Source: Bradyrhizobium centrolobii | GTDB taxonomy: Bacteria > Pseudomonadota > Alphaproteobacteria > Rhizobiales > Xanthobacteraceae | Direction of reading: 5' to 3' | DNA: 36,350 nucleotides | Assembly: GCF_001641635.1 (NCBI RefSeq) | Contig: NZ_LUUB01000088.1 | Span: 1-36,350 of the forward strand | Shown: positions 1 through 8,162 of the stretch, one piece after another | Numbering within the stretch: position 1 is the first letter of the stretch | Layout of the letters: every line of letters begins with the position of its first letter | Notes under the pieces: generated by a model | Databases searched by the model: none | Told to the model about the DNA's origin: nothing | The model's input: the letters and a program-made list of their open reading frames with translations, nothing else | Position numbers and translations under genes: made by a program

Positions 1-40
1 GTAAGCGGTACGAGAGGGCCACGGACTTGGCGCGGACGGC

Positions 41-685
41 CTACGCGCCACGCTTGAAGCGTATAGGCATCCAGAACTGCCGCAGGGCCTCGACGGCTGC
101 TGGAATGTCGCGCCAGGCGTTTTGGACGATGGGCGGCGTTCCCAGCTTGTGCCGGGCCGGGGGCAGCAAGGGCCGACCGGCGTCATCGATGTAGTGGACC
201 AGGATCGGTCGCAGCATAAGGTGTTCGGTTCCGTTCGGGGAGAGAAGCCGCGACCAGACGAGAAGCCGAAGCTTCATGACGGCGTAGAAGCCCATGCACC
301 AGGGCTGCGGGTCGACTTCGCCGTCCTGCGATCGCACGAACAGTGGCTCGAAGCTCTCCGGTCTCGTCGACAGTGTCTCGCTGATCGCGTTGTGGCGCAT
401 CAGCGTGGCGGCGATCGCCGAGAACTCCTCGGTGTCGTGATTGAAGGCATCGGGATCGACGCCGAGGAGCGGGCACACCCATTCCTCCGAGGCCATCGAG
501 ACCGGCCCGGCGACGACAGCGGCCACTGCGCCGTCGAGCATGGAGAGCGACGTCGCCCGCGGATGCCGAAGCGTCGGCGACCTGGCGCGCTCGCTCATCC
601 ATTGTCCGAGCCGTTCGAACGACATGGCATAGTCCGCCATCGTCGTCTTGGCCGGTTTTCCTCGCCGTCGCTTCGGCTTCGTCAT
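41..685 (-). CDS. UPF0149 / YecA-like protein, IS66 passenger gene
   Basis: A 214-aa protein that I recognise as UPF0149 (YgfB/YecA-like), a family often found as the last gene of alphaproteobacterial IS66 elements. The N terminus is very basic (KPKRRRGKPAK). The body holds an 'EEW..PLLG' segment and the 'W..GF' signature (WCMGF, about residue 130). Its ATG overlaps the tnpC stop codon as ATGA, so it is probably translationally coupled to the transposase. It lies entirely inside the element. The molecular role of this family in transposition is not established. Confidence is high for the gene and moderate for the family name. Confidence 0.8.
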   Translation of the reverse strand: MTKPKRRRGKPAKTTMADYAMSFERLGQWMSERARSPTLRHPRATSLSMLDGAVAAVVAGPVSMASEEWVCPLLGVDPDAFNHDTEEFSAIAATLMRHNAISETLSTRPESFEPLFVRSQDGEVDPQPWCMGFYAVMKLRLLVWSRLLSPNGTEHLMLRPILVHYIDDAGRPLLPPARHKLGTPPIVQNAWRDIPAAVEALRQFWMPIRFKRGA

Positions 686-2232
686 GCCACAGCCCGCTTG
701 TCGGCTTCGCGTGCGGCCTTCCAGTTCCAGGCCAGAAGTTCGTGAAGCTGGTTGACCTTCGTGGCGCCACTCACTATCCGCTCGAGAACGTCGACGAGAT
801 AGGCCTCGGGGTCGAGGCCATTCAATTTGGCCGTGTTAAGAAGCGAAGAGAGTACCGCCCATGTCTCGCCCCCGCCCTCGTCACCACTGAACAACGAGTT
901 CTTTTTCCCGATCGCAATTGGCCTGATCGATCGCTCGACGGTGTTGCTGTCTGGCTCGAGCCGCCCGTCATCCAGGAACGCCGTCAGGCCCTGCCAGCGT
1001 TCGAGCATGTAATCGATCGCCTTGATGAGCGTCGAGCGGCAGGAGATTCCGTCTTTCACCGCGACCAGACGGGCCTTCAACGCCTCCATCATCGGCTTCG
1101 TCTCGGCCTGTCGCGCCGCGCGGCGTTCTCCGGCGTCGAGACCGCGGATCCTCTCCTCGATCGCGTAGACGGCTGCGATGCGCTCGATGACCTCCGCGGC
1201 GAAGGGTGAGTTCGTCGTCTTGTGCACCCTCACGAAGTTGCGGCGCGCGTGAACGAGACAATACGCCAGCTGGATCTTGCCCGACATCTTCGCATCGCCC
1301 ACCAGCGAGGCGTAGGCGGCATAGCCGTCGACTTGCAGCACGCCTTCGAAGCCGGCCAACTGCGCCACGATCTCCTTCTTGCCGCGACCGCCCGCGAACA
1401 CATAGGCGACCGCAGGCGGTGCCGGACCCTTCCACGCCCGATCGTCCGTCGCATGCGCCCAGAACTGGCAGGTCCTCGTGCGGCCGCGTCCCGGGTCGAG
1501 CACCGGCATCGGCGTCTCATCGCAGAACAACCGCTCGAAGCCGTGCATGGTCTTCAGTTGCAGATCGTAGAGGCCCCTGACCAGCCACGCCGCGCTCCCC
1601 ATCCAGCGCGCCAGCGTCTGACGGTCGACGACGACACCCTGGCCCGCCAGGATCTGCGTCTGGCGGTAGAGCGTCGATTGCCAGGCATATTTGGCCGCGG
1701 CGATATGCGCGATCAGCGCCGTCGTCACCATGCCGCCCTCGACGAGCCGCGCCGGTGCCGGGGCCTGGACGATCGGGCCCTCACAGGCGCGGCAGGCATA
1801 TTTGGGACGGATCGTGCGGAGCACACGCAGCCACGCGGGAACCCGATCGAGCGCTTCGCTGCTCTCCTCGCCGATCCGATGCATCTGACCCGTGCAGCAC
1901 GGGCAGAGCGTGGACGCCGGCTCGATCACCCGCTCGACCCGGGGCAGATGCGCCGGTAGCGCGCCGATGTTGCGCCTCGCTTTGCGCCGCTTCGGTCTCG
2001 ACGCGTCCGGTTCGTCATCGTTGGCCGGAGGCTGCGCGCCGGCGGTCCGTTCCAGATCGAACGCGATCTGTTCGGCACAGACGATCGCCGAGCGCTCCGA
2101 TCGCGAGCCGAAGATCAGGCTCTTCAACGTGGCGATCTCTGCGCGCAGATCGTCGTTCTCGCCTTCGAAAGCCAGCACCATCTCGGCGAGAGCCGCAGGG
2201 TCAGAGGGGAGATCTTCAGGGCGAAGCGCCAT
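682..2232 (-). CDS. tnpC: IS66 family transposase TnpC
   Basis: A 516-aa DDE transposase that would catalyse cut and strand transfer of the element. Residues 1-45 are a leucine-rich, coiled-coil-like segment with the typical 'IFGSRSER' motif after it. A zinc-binding region follows with Cys110-x2-Cys113 and Cys147-x2-Cys150. Likely catalytic residues are Asp238 (FCDETP), Asp302 (QVDGYAAY) and Glu433 (NTVERSIRP), followed by the family motif IGKKNSLFSG. Length is normal for the family and the frame is intact. It lies 50 bases after tnpB and overlaps the UPF0149 gene by four bases. Confidence 0.96.
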   Translation of the reverse strand: MALRPEDLPSDPAALAEMVLAFEGENDDLRAEIATLKSLIFGSRSERSAIVCAEQIAFDLERTAGAQPPANDDEPDASRPKRRKARRNIGALPAHLPRVERVIEPASTLCPCCTGQMHRIGEESSEALDRVPAWLRVLRTIRPKYACRACEGPIVQAPAPARLVEGGMVTTALIAHIAAAKYAWQSTLYRQTQILAGQGVVVDRQTLARWMGSAAWLVRGLYDLQLKTMHGFERLFCDETPMPVLDPGRGRTRTCQFWAHATDDRAWKGPAPPAVAYVFAGGRGKKEIVAQLAGFEGVLQVDGYAAYASLVGDAKMSGKIQLAYCLVHARRNFVRVHKTTNSPFAAEVIERIAAVYAIEERIRGLDAGERRAARQAETKPMMEALKARLVAVKDGISCRSTLIKAIDYMLERWQGLTAFLDDGRLEPDSNTVERSIRPIAIGKKNSLFSGDEGGGETWAVLSSLLNTAKLNGLDPEAYLVDVLERIVSGATKVNQLHELLAWNWKAAREADKRAVA

Positions 2233-2282
2233 ATCGCAGAGCTACACGAACACACCCGGACTCGCCAGCAAAACAAGACGAT

Positions 2283-2639
2283 TCAGGCGACTTTCGTCGG
2301 CCGCTTCGTCACCTTCGGGACCACACGCGACCACTCCGCAAGACCTTCGATCAGCATCGCCAGTTGCGCCCCCGTCACCAGCATCGTACCCTCGCGAACA
2401 GGTGGCCAGGCGAAGCTCCCATTCTCGAGCCACTTCGTCGCTAGAACTATTCCAGAGCCGTCAAAAACGAGAAGCTTCAAACGATCCGATCGCTTCGATC
2501 GGAAGACGTAAACGTCGCCGCTGTAGGGTTTGCCGCCCAATCCCTCCGCCACCAGCGCGACCAGGCCATGAACGCCTTTGCGAAAGTCAATCGGCTGCGT
2601 CGCGACGAACACACGGATCATTGGACCGAACGTGATCAT
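2283..2639 (-). CDS. tnpB: IS66 accessory protein TnpB
   Basis: A 118-aa small IS66 accessory protein (the IS66 Orf2 family, unrelated to IS200/IS605 TnpB). It shows the diagnostic segments 'FVATQPIDFRKGVHGL' and 'DVYVFRSKRSDRLKLLVFDGSG' followed by a conserved W. The start at 2639 is chosen because its ATG overlaps the tnpA stop as ATGA; a second Met lies six codons in (MIRVFV). Its role is required for transposition in studied relatives but is biochemically unclear. Confidence 0.93.
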   Translation of the reverse strand: MITFGPMIRVFVATQPIDFRKGVHGLVALVAEGLGGKPYSGDVYVFRSKRSDRLKLLVFDGSGIVLATKWLENGSFAWPPVREGTMLVTGAQLAMLIEGLAEWSRVVPKVTKRPTKVA

Positions 2640-3058
2640 CGCATCGATCTCACCGCCGCCAGCACGCGCTCCAGCGTCGCGGCGTCGACGCCGACGGGCA
2701 CGCGCACCGTCGCGCCCGCGATCATCACCTCGATCCGCTCGGCCGGACCCGCCAGAACGTGTGGCTTATCGATCACGTTCGGCCGCGCCTCGACGGCGTC
2801 ATCGAGCCTGACCTGCACGAACTGCGGCCCTTCGCTCGACGCAAGCCGCGCATTGCGCCGCCACACACTGAGCAGTCCCCGGTTGACCCCGTTGCGCCGC
2901 GCCACCTCGGAAATGCTCGTCTCCGGATCGGCGCTCTCGGCCACGATCCGCGCCTTCTCTGCATCGCTCCAACTGCGCCGTCGCGTCTCCCCCGTGATCA
3001 CTTCGATCCGCTGATAGGAGGCGGCGTCATGCCTGTCTTGATGTCTGTCTTGATGCAT
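2636..3058 (-). CDS. tnpA: IS66 TnpA, HTH DNA-binding accessory protein
   Basis: A 140-aa protein with an IS3/IS66-type helix-turn-helix at about residues 25-70: 'RRRSWSDAEKARIVAES' followed by 'SISEVARRNGVNRGLLSVWRR'. It is the first gene of the element and probably binds the terminal repeats. It contains a short direct repeat at its N terminus (HQDRHQDRH), so the true start could be a few codons downstream. The C-terminal part matches the usual TnpA tail of the larger IS66 subgroup (AGATVRVPVGVDAATLERVL). Confidence 0.92.
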   Translation of the reverse strand: MHQDRHQDRHDAASYQRIEVITGETRRRSWSDAEKARIVAESADPETSISEVARRNGVNRGLLSVWRRNARLASSEGPQFVQVRLDDAVEARPNVIDKPHVLAGPAERIEVMIAGATVRVPVGVDAATLERVLAAVRSMR

Positions 3059-3147
3059 GGAGTCAGTGTCCCTCGCGCTGTCGAATCTAGGCGCGAGTCT
3101 CGCTCATGCCGTCCACCTAAACGAGGTGGGGTCGTCGTACCGCTATC

Positions 3148-3506
3148 GTTAAAACTGCGCGACCGCGAAGGCGATGTCGATCTTCCGGACGCGCTCGCGA
3201 TAGAGCTCAAGGGCTGACTTGTCGAACGTCGTTGGCCGGCTAAGCGCAAGAGCCTTGAAGTCTGCAAGATCTTGAGCGACCGGGTGGCCGCCGTTCGAGG
3301 GCTTTCAGTGGCGCGAGCGCCACGGCCGGCCTGAGCGTGTGTTTCGCATGGTAGAAGCCAGCAGTCGCGAGGCCCGAGACCACCGGCCCGGCAATACGCC
3401 AGTCAGGGAAATCCATCATTTCCGGGCCTAATGCAGACGCAAGATCGGCTGCGGTTGAAGTCACCTTCTGGAACGGGCATTGGGTAAGCTGGATGCTGGC
3501 GGACAC
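3148..3506 (-). pseudogene. Gene remnant beside the IS66 right end
   Basis: An ATG-initiated frame starting at 3506 (MSASIQLTQCPF...) gives about 75 plausible residues. A second minus frame, shifted relative to the first, then gives 'NGGHPVAQDLADFKALAL' and 'SALELYRERVRKIDIAF' and ends in a TAA two bases beyond the IS end. Two protein-like stretches in different frames suggest one gene broken by a frameshift. I do not recognise the family. It may instead be two unrelated fragments brought together by rearrangement. Confidence 0.3.
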
Positions 3507-3590
3507 AGCGCGCGTCCGTCAGCCCTTCGATCGAGCCACCATTCGCTATGATGAGACCGTTTCGCGGGCAGGTCCGGCGAGCTTGCAAAA

Positions 3591-3797
3591 TCACTGAGAG
3601 TAGGAAAGCTGATCTTCCGTGACTACTCGCTCAATATTCCCTGTTTTGCTCCTGATGCGATATCTAAGACGACCGTCGGCCTCAATGGGCATACATTGAA
3701 CGATGGTATAAATCATTGGTTGATTAGTTTCGGCTCGACCTTGTGGCCCTTGGGGCAGGTGCTGAACGTCCTCATTCAGCTTATAGGCATATGACAT
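3591..3797 (-). CDS. Small conserved-looking hypothetical protein (68 aa)
   Basis: Starting at the ATG at 3797, the product begins MSYAYKLNEDV and ends VVTEDQLSYSQ. The open frame extends upstream to 3875, but the internal start is preferred because AAAGG lies 6-7 bases before it and the upstream codons do not look protein-like. The sequence is compact, charged and low in bias, with a central 'PMIYTIVQCMPIEADGRLRYRIRSK', suggesting a small soluble beta-rich protein. It resembles short hypothetical proteins seen in rhizobia, but I cannot name a family. No operon partner is evident. Confidence 0.6.
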   Translation of the reverse strand: MSYAYKLNEDVQHLPQGPQGRAETNQPMIYTIVQCMPIEADGRLRYRIRSKTGNIERVVTEDQLSYSQ

Positions 3798-3959
3798 GTG
3801 TCTACCTTTGAAATTTGCGGTCATTCTAGCATAGACCGTGCTGCGATGCATTGCACCCCCTCCCAGTAAAGGCAAGAAGGGGAAGCGGGCGCGCTGCTCG
3901 TTTGGTGCATGAGTGCCTCAAACGCAGCAAGTCCGCTCGTCCATAAAGGCCGTGGCTTT

Positions 3960-4295
3960 TCATGGTCGTAGACGCAGCCAAATTTCGGCACTGGAATAAG
4001 TGTGATGCTCGGTCAACATGACGATGTCGACCACCCGCATTGATCGGGGCGGGTCGTAGATGAATTTGAGGTGCGACGCACGGGCGGCGAAGTCCGGCGC
4101 AACATCGAAGTCGCCAGACTCCAGCGCCGCAATCATCAGCCTTACTGAATCACGGTTGCTCAAGGGCGGACGCACCAGCGCGTCGATCAGCGCCTCAAGG
4201 GTCATCCCGTCTTGCAACATTAGCCGCGCCACGGCGTCGCCATGCGCCTGTCGCAGCGCATCAACTATCGAGCCAACAGCGTGCGGGTCGTGCAT
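3960..4295 (-). CDS. Hypothetical protein downstream of metE
   Basis: A 111-aa frame starting at the ATG at 4295 (MHDPHAVGSIVDALRQAHG). The longer frame reaches 4427 and would overlap the metE end, but its first 44 residues are rich in Pro/Arg/His and look non-coding. The product has helical Ala/Leu-rich segments (DALRQAHGDAVARLMLQDG, TLEALIDALV) and a C-terminal beta-like part. It follows metE by about 120 bases on the same strand, so cotranscription is possible. No family is recognised. Confidence 0.5.
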   Translation of the reverse strand: MHDPHAVGSIVDALRQAHGDAVARLMLQDGMTLEALIDALVRPPLSNRDSVRLMIAALESGDFDVAPDFAARASHLKFIYDPPRSMRVVDIVMLTEHHTYSSAEIWLRLRP

Positions 4296-4413
4296 CGTTC
4301 CGGTTCGGCGGGGCCTGAGCCTCTGCGGGGAGAATACACCTGGAAGGGCAAGTCCCCGAAGCGATTGTGATGGAGGGGACTGGTCCCGATGATGCCTCGG
4401 CACTCCCCCGTGT

Positions 4414-6741
4414 TCAAGGCACAGCACGCAGCTCGCGTGCGGCTGCGACCATGTTAACGAGAGCGGGACGCACCTCCTCCCAGCGTCGCGTCTTCAGGCC
4501 ACAATCAGGATTGATCCAGAGCTGGGAGTCTGAAATCCGTTCCCTTGCCAGGGTGAGCAGATTTTTCATCTCCAATACGTCCGGCACACGCGGCGAATGG
4601 ATATCGTAGACACCCGGTCCGATTTCGTTAGGATATTTGTAGATCCTGAACGCATCGAGCAATTTCATTTTCGAGCGTGATGTCTCGATGGAAATGACGT
4701 CAGCGTCCATGGCGCCGATCGCATCGATGATGTCGTTGAACTCGGAGTAGCACATGTGGGTGTGGATCTGCGTCTCGTCGCGAACGCCCGACGAGCAGAT
4801 GCGGAAGCTGTCCACGGCCCAATCGAGATAGATCTTCCATTCTGACTTGCGAAGAGGCAGTCCCTCGCGAAGCGCCGCCTCGTCGATCTGGATCATGCCT
4901 GCTCCCGCAGCTTCAAGGTCGTGAACCTCGTCTCGGATGGCGAGCGCGATTTGCCGGCATGCATCGCTTCGAGGAATATCGTCGCGGACGAAGGACCAGT
5001 TCAGAATGGTCACAGGTCCGGTCAGCATCGCCTTCATGGGCTTTTCCGTGAGCGATTGCGCGTACTGCCACCACTCGACCGTCATTGGCTTGGGTCGCGA
5101 GACATCGCCAAACAGGATTGGCGGCCGCACGTAGCGCGAACCATAGGACTGCACCCAGCCGTGGCTGGTGAAGGCGAAACCGCAAAACTGCTCGCCGAAA
5201 TATTGCACCATGTCGTTGCGCTCGAACTCACCATGCACCAGCACGTCGAGGCCGATGTTCTCCTGCCAGCGGATCGCGCGAGCGGTCTCGTTCTGGAGGA
5301 ACGTCTTGTAGGCGGCGTTGCTGAGCGTTCCACGGGTGTGTGCCGCGCGCGCATTCCGGACCGCCGTCGTCTGCGGGAACGAGCCGATTGTCGTCGTTGG
5401 AAACGCCGGCAAATTGAAACGCTGGTGTTGTGCCTCCGCACGCTTGGCAAACGGGCTGTTGCGGCGACGCCGGGTCGCATCGATTGCCGCGACGCGCTGC
5501 GCCACCTTCGCGTCGTGAATCCGGGGCGAATCCTTACGTGCGGCGGCGGCAACGTCAGATTCCTTCAGAGCCGCATCGCGCGACTGACGGCCGTCCGAGA
5601 GCGCCACTCCTAGCGTTGCTAATTCCTCGATCTTTTGGACGGCGAAGGCCAGCCAGCTCTTGATCTCGGGATCGAGCTTTTCTTCCAGGCCAAGATCGAT
5701 CGGCACATGCAGGAGGGAGCAGGATGGCGCGATCTGCACGCGATCCCGCCCTAGCGCGGCGATCACGGGTTCGAGACGATCGAGAACGCGATTAAGATCC
5801 GCACGCCAGATGTTACGCCCGTCGATCACGCCGAGCGAGATCACGTGATTGCGGGGCAGGGCGGCGAGATCTGAAAATTGCTCTGGCGCGCGGACGAGAT
5901 CGAAGTGCAGGCCCGCGACAGGAAGCCCGAAGGCAGTATCGCGGTTGCTGCCGAGCGCGCCGAAATAGCTCGCTAGCATGATCTTGATCTGCGGCACCGA
6001 TTTTGCGATCTCGGCGTAGGCGGAGCGGAGCGCGGCCTGAGCAGCAGCGTCGAGATCGAGCACAAGGCAGGGTTCGTCGATCTGGACCCAGTCCGCGCCC
6101 CGCTTGGCAAGTTCGCGAAGGACATCGACATAGACCGGGAGCAACCGCTCCAGCAGTGAGAGCGGTTCGAAGTCCGGTTCCTTGCTCTTGGCGAGCTTGA
6201 GGAATGTGACGGGTCCGATCAACACCGGCCGCGTCTGATAGCCGAGCGACTTCGCCTCTTCGTATTCCTCAATCGGTTTGCGCGAGGCAAGGCTGAATTG
6301 CTGATCGCGTGTCAGCTCCGGGACCATGTAGTGGTAGTTGGTGTCGAACCACTTCGTCATTTCCTGCGCGGGTACGCCATGCGAGCGGTGCACATGTCGG
6401 CATGACGTTTCGGTTGCTTCACCGTCCGCGCCACGCGCCATGGCAAAATAGGTTGCAAGCGGCACCGGACCGCTTTTCCAGCCGTAGGCGTCGGGAATGG
6501 CACCGACCATCACGGACGTGTCGAGCACCTGGTCGTAAAACGAAAAATCGTTCGATGGAATCACGGTGACGCCGAGCCTTTTCTGCCGCGCCCAATTGGC
6601 AGCGCGTAGCGCCATGCCGGCCTCGATCAGCGAGGGTTCGTCCGATACGCCAGACCAAAAGCCCTCGAGCGCGAATTTCAGCTCGCGTCGTGGACCGATA
6701 CGCGGTGTGCCGAGAGTTGCAACAGGAAGAGACAGAGACAT
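4414..6741 (-). CDS. metE: Cobalamin-independent methionine synthase MetE
   Basis: A 775-aa enzyme that transfers a methyl group from 5-methyltetrahydropteroyl-triglutamate to homocysteine, giving methionine without B12. It has both the N-terminal and C-terminal barrels of the family; length is close to the usual 750-780. Zinc/homocysteine ligands are visible: His662 and Cys664 in 'THMCYSEF' and Cys747 in 'NPDCGLKTR'. The 'TTTIGSFPQT' segment opens the C-terminal domain. The start at 6741 (MSLSLPVATLG) is preferred to the frame start at 6834, since the extra 31 residues overlap leader DNA. A cobalamin riboswitch lies upstream on the same strand, so expression should fall when B12 is available. 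The frame is intact. Confidence 0.97.
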   Translation of the reverse strand: MSLSLPVATLGTPRIGPRRELKFALEGFWSGVSDEPSLIEAGMALRAANWARQKRLGVTVIPSNDFSFYDQVLDTSVMVGAIPDAYGWKSGPVPLATYFAMARGADGEATETSCRHVHRSHGVPAQEMTKWFDTNYHYMVPELTRDQQFSLASRKPIEEYEEAKSLGYQTRPVLIGPVTFLKLAKSKEPDFEPLSLLERLLPVYVDVLRELAKRGADWVQIDEPCLVLDLDAAAQAALRSAYAEIAKSVPQIKIMLASYFGALGSNRDTAFGLPVAGLHFDLVRAPEQFSDLAALPRNHVISLGVIDGRNIWRADLNRVLDRLEPVIAALGRDRVQIAPSCSLLHVPIDLGLEEKLDPEIKSWLAFAVQKIEELATLGVALSDGRQSRDAALKESDVAAAARKDSPRIHDAKVAQRVAAIDATRRRRNSPFAKRAEAQHQRFNLPAFPTTTIGSFPQTTAVRNARAAHTRGTLSNAAYKTFLQNETARAIRWQENIGLDVLVHGEFERNDMVQYFGEQFCGFAFTSHGWVQSYGSRYVRPPILFGDVSRPKPMTVEWWQYAQSLTEKPMKAMLTGPVTILNWSFVRDDIPRSDACRQIALAIRDEVHDLEAAGAGMIQIDEAALREGLPLRKSEWKIYLDWAVDSFRICSSGVRDETQIHTHMCYSEFNDIIDAIGAMDADVISIETSRSKMKLLDAFRIYKYPNEIGPGVYDIHSPRVPDVLEMKNLLTLARERISDSQLWINPDCGLKTRRWEEVRPALVNMVAAARELRAVP

Positions 6742-6854
6742 AGCTTCAACCCCGTAGTAGGGGGCAGAGGCCGTGGCGGACGCATGCAGGCAAAGTCGCG
6801 CGAGCGACGGCTGCCTCGCGTACCACCGGGACACCCCGCCCGTGGACGAATATT

Positions 6855-7045
6855 TCGTCGGGGCAGGTCTCCTGGCTCGCGGGTCAATGTCGCTGTCCGG
6901 CCTTCCCGAAGCTGTATGGGCTTCAGTGACCTGAGTTGGACAGCGGCTCGCCGCTTACAGTTGCGGGGGCAGCGCCGGCATCGCACCGGCTTCCCTCTTA
7001 GCTCCGGATCAAGCGGGATCCGGAGAACCTCGACGGCTTTCGATT
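6855..7045 (-). promoter_or_regulatory. Cobalamin riboswitch controlling metE
   Basis: Read on the minus strand, the segment contains the hallmark elements of the AdoCbl riboswitch in order: AGAGGGAAGCCGGTG, the core GCTGCCCCCGCAACTGT, then GGGAAGG, and finally the B12 box CCAGGAGACCTGCC. It ends about 115 bases before the metE ATG. The downstream stretch includes CGTCCACGGGCGGGG, also present after the nrdA riboswitch. By family knowledge, ligand binding switches the gene off, at translation or transcription. No T-rich terminator follows, so translational control seems more likely. Confidence 0.95.
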
Positions 7046-7279
7046 ATCTGCAAGACGGCCGCGCCGTCAACCTCTCACATGTGCGCGTCTGAACGGCGAT
7101 CCGGACAGTGGAGACGTCCGACAGTTTGGTGGCGGCGTAACGCTACTCGTCCTCAACTGTGCGTCTTCGAAACTCAATCGGCCCAAATTGGTAGGTGTGC
7201 AAGCGTCCGAACCGTCAGTAACACGTTCCCTGTTGGCTATCCTTCGTCGCTGCCGCTTTCCTTGCGCCATAGGTCGAGC

Positions 7280-7807
7280 ATGAGCACGATCACGTCTCAG
7301 CATCTTGACTCCTGCGTCGTAACGACGCGAGCGGTCGGATTTTCTCCCGCTACGAATCTGACGTGCGGCAGCACGCAAAGGGCCGGCATCGCCATTCGGC
7401 TGGTCAAGTCGACTTTCCGCCAGAGACTCAAATGCGTGGTGAGCGAGGTTCCGTGTGGCATCTCAATAGCCTTTCCGGAGGCGACCGAGGCCGAAGTCAT
7501 GGACGTTTGCGCCATTGCCGAGCAGAAACTGCAGCGGCTCCAACAGGAACCGCTCACGACGAAAATGGTCGAGGAGATTCTATCCGTCACTCCGGCAGAG
7601 CTTCGTTGTTGGACCAAGGAGGGCAGGATTCCACCGGTGGGGCGCGCCTTTTTCAGCCAGGGCAAGAAGCAGGTTGGCGTGTTCGTGTATGCGCCGGAGG
7701 TGATCTGCCAACTCGCCAAGCAGTCGGACCAGATTCCCGAATGGCGTCGTTCCGCCTGCAGTGCCCTTCCACAGAAAATCGTCGCTCGCGCGCCAATCGG
7801 CCGTTGA
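7280..7807 (+). CDS. Putative HTH protein upstream of nrdA
   Basis: A 175-aa frame from the ATG at 7280 (MSTITSQHLDSC). The C-terminal half has a MerR/excisionase-like segment: 'MVEEILSVTPAELRCWTKEGRIPPVGRAFF' around residues 97-126, followed by 'VGVFVYAPEVICQLAKQ'. That looks like a winged helix-turn-helix in which a short helix pair is followed by 'W..EGRIPP'. A later ATG (7500, MDVCAIAEQKL) would leave only the HTH half; the upstream residues look coding, so the longer form is favoured. It ends just before the nrdA promoter. Its targets are unknown; a role in phage or island regulation is possible. Confidence 0.55.
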   Translation: MSTITSQHLDSCVVTTRAVGFSPATNLTCGSTQRAGIAIRLVKSTFRQRLKCVVSEVPCGISIAFPEATEAEVMDVCAIAEQKLQRLQQEPLTTKMVEEILSVTPAELRCWTKEGRIPPVGRAFFSQGKKQVGVFVYAPEVICQLAKQSDQIPEWRRSACSALPQKIVARAPIGR

Positions 7808-7834
7808 CACTTTCGAATGAGTTTCGCTACATAT
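7804..7834 (+). promoter_or_regulatory. Probable sigma-70 promoter of nrdAB
   Basis: TTGACA at 7804-7809 is a perfect -35 box. TACATA at 7828-7833 is a fair -10 box, giving 18-base spacing. It lies immediately upstream of the riboswitch, so transcription would start near 7840 and the riboswitch would be the 5' leader of nrdA. Confidence 0.6.
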
Positions 7835-7841
7835 AGGGGTC

Positions 7842-8035
7842 ATGGTTCCACTGTTTCGCAAGATTTAGTGGCTAAGAGGGAAGCCGGTGAACTGCGTTCC
7901 GACGCGGAATTCCGGCGCTGCCCCCGCAACTGTCAGCAGCGAGCTGCTTCCGAACATCGTCACTGAGGTCATTAAAGGCCTCGGGAAGGCGGGAAGCATG
8001 CGACGACCTGCGAGCCAGGAGACCTGCCGCGACGA
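7842..8035 (+). promoter_or_regulatory. Cobalamin riboswitch controlling nrdAB
   Basis: The plus strand shows AGAGGGAAGCCGGTG at 7874, the core GCTGCCCCCGCAACTGT at about 7917, GGGAAGGCGGGAAG, and the B12 box CCAGGAGACCTGCC near 8016. It ends about 130 bases before the nrdA ATG. This is a classic arrangement in bacteria that also have a B12-dependent class II reductase: B12 represses the class I enzyme. The segment is open in the nrdA frame by chance, which would mislead a start predictor into extending nrdA into the leader. Confidence 0.95.
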
Positions 8036-8162
8036 CCTGAACGTCCACGGGCGGGGTGTCCCGGCGGTCGCTTGCATGCACCGTCCGGCACATGTCTGCC
8101 GGCGTTTCTGCGGCGCCCTCCTTTGCCCCGTTCGATCGCAACATGCATCACGGGGACCTTTG

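Larger units (their letters stand above)
1..3147 (-). mobile_element. IS66-family insertion sequence, apparently complete
   Basis: The element carries the three standard IS66 genes in order tnpA, tnpB, tnpC on the minus strand, plus a fourth passenger gene. The left end begins GTAAGCGG at base 1. The right end, read on the minus strand from 3147, begins GATAGCGG, and both ends share AGCGGTACGA just inside the tip, so they are imperfect terminal inverted repeats. The left flank lies outside the window, so the 8-bp target duplication typical of the family cannot be checked; the right flank reads gttaaaac. Every gene has an intact reading frame, so the element may still be mobile. The exact left boundary could be at or slightly before base 1. 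Confidence 0.85.

Noticed and set aside
122..2635. Several long plus-strand frames across the IS66 element
   Set aside because: They are antisense to intact tnpB, tnpC and UPF0149 genes and have shadow-type composition.
7887..8162. N-terminal extension of nrdA by 92 residues
   Set aside because: The open frame runs through the cobalamin riboswitch; the ATG at 8163 starts a normal NrdA N terminus just before the ATP-cone.
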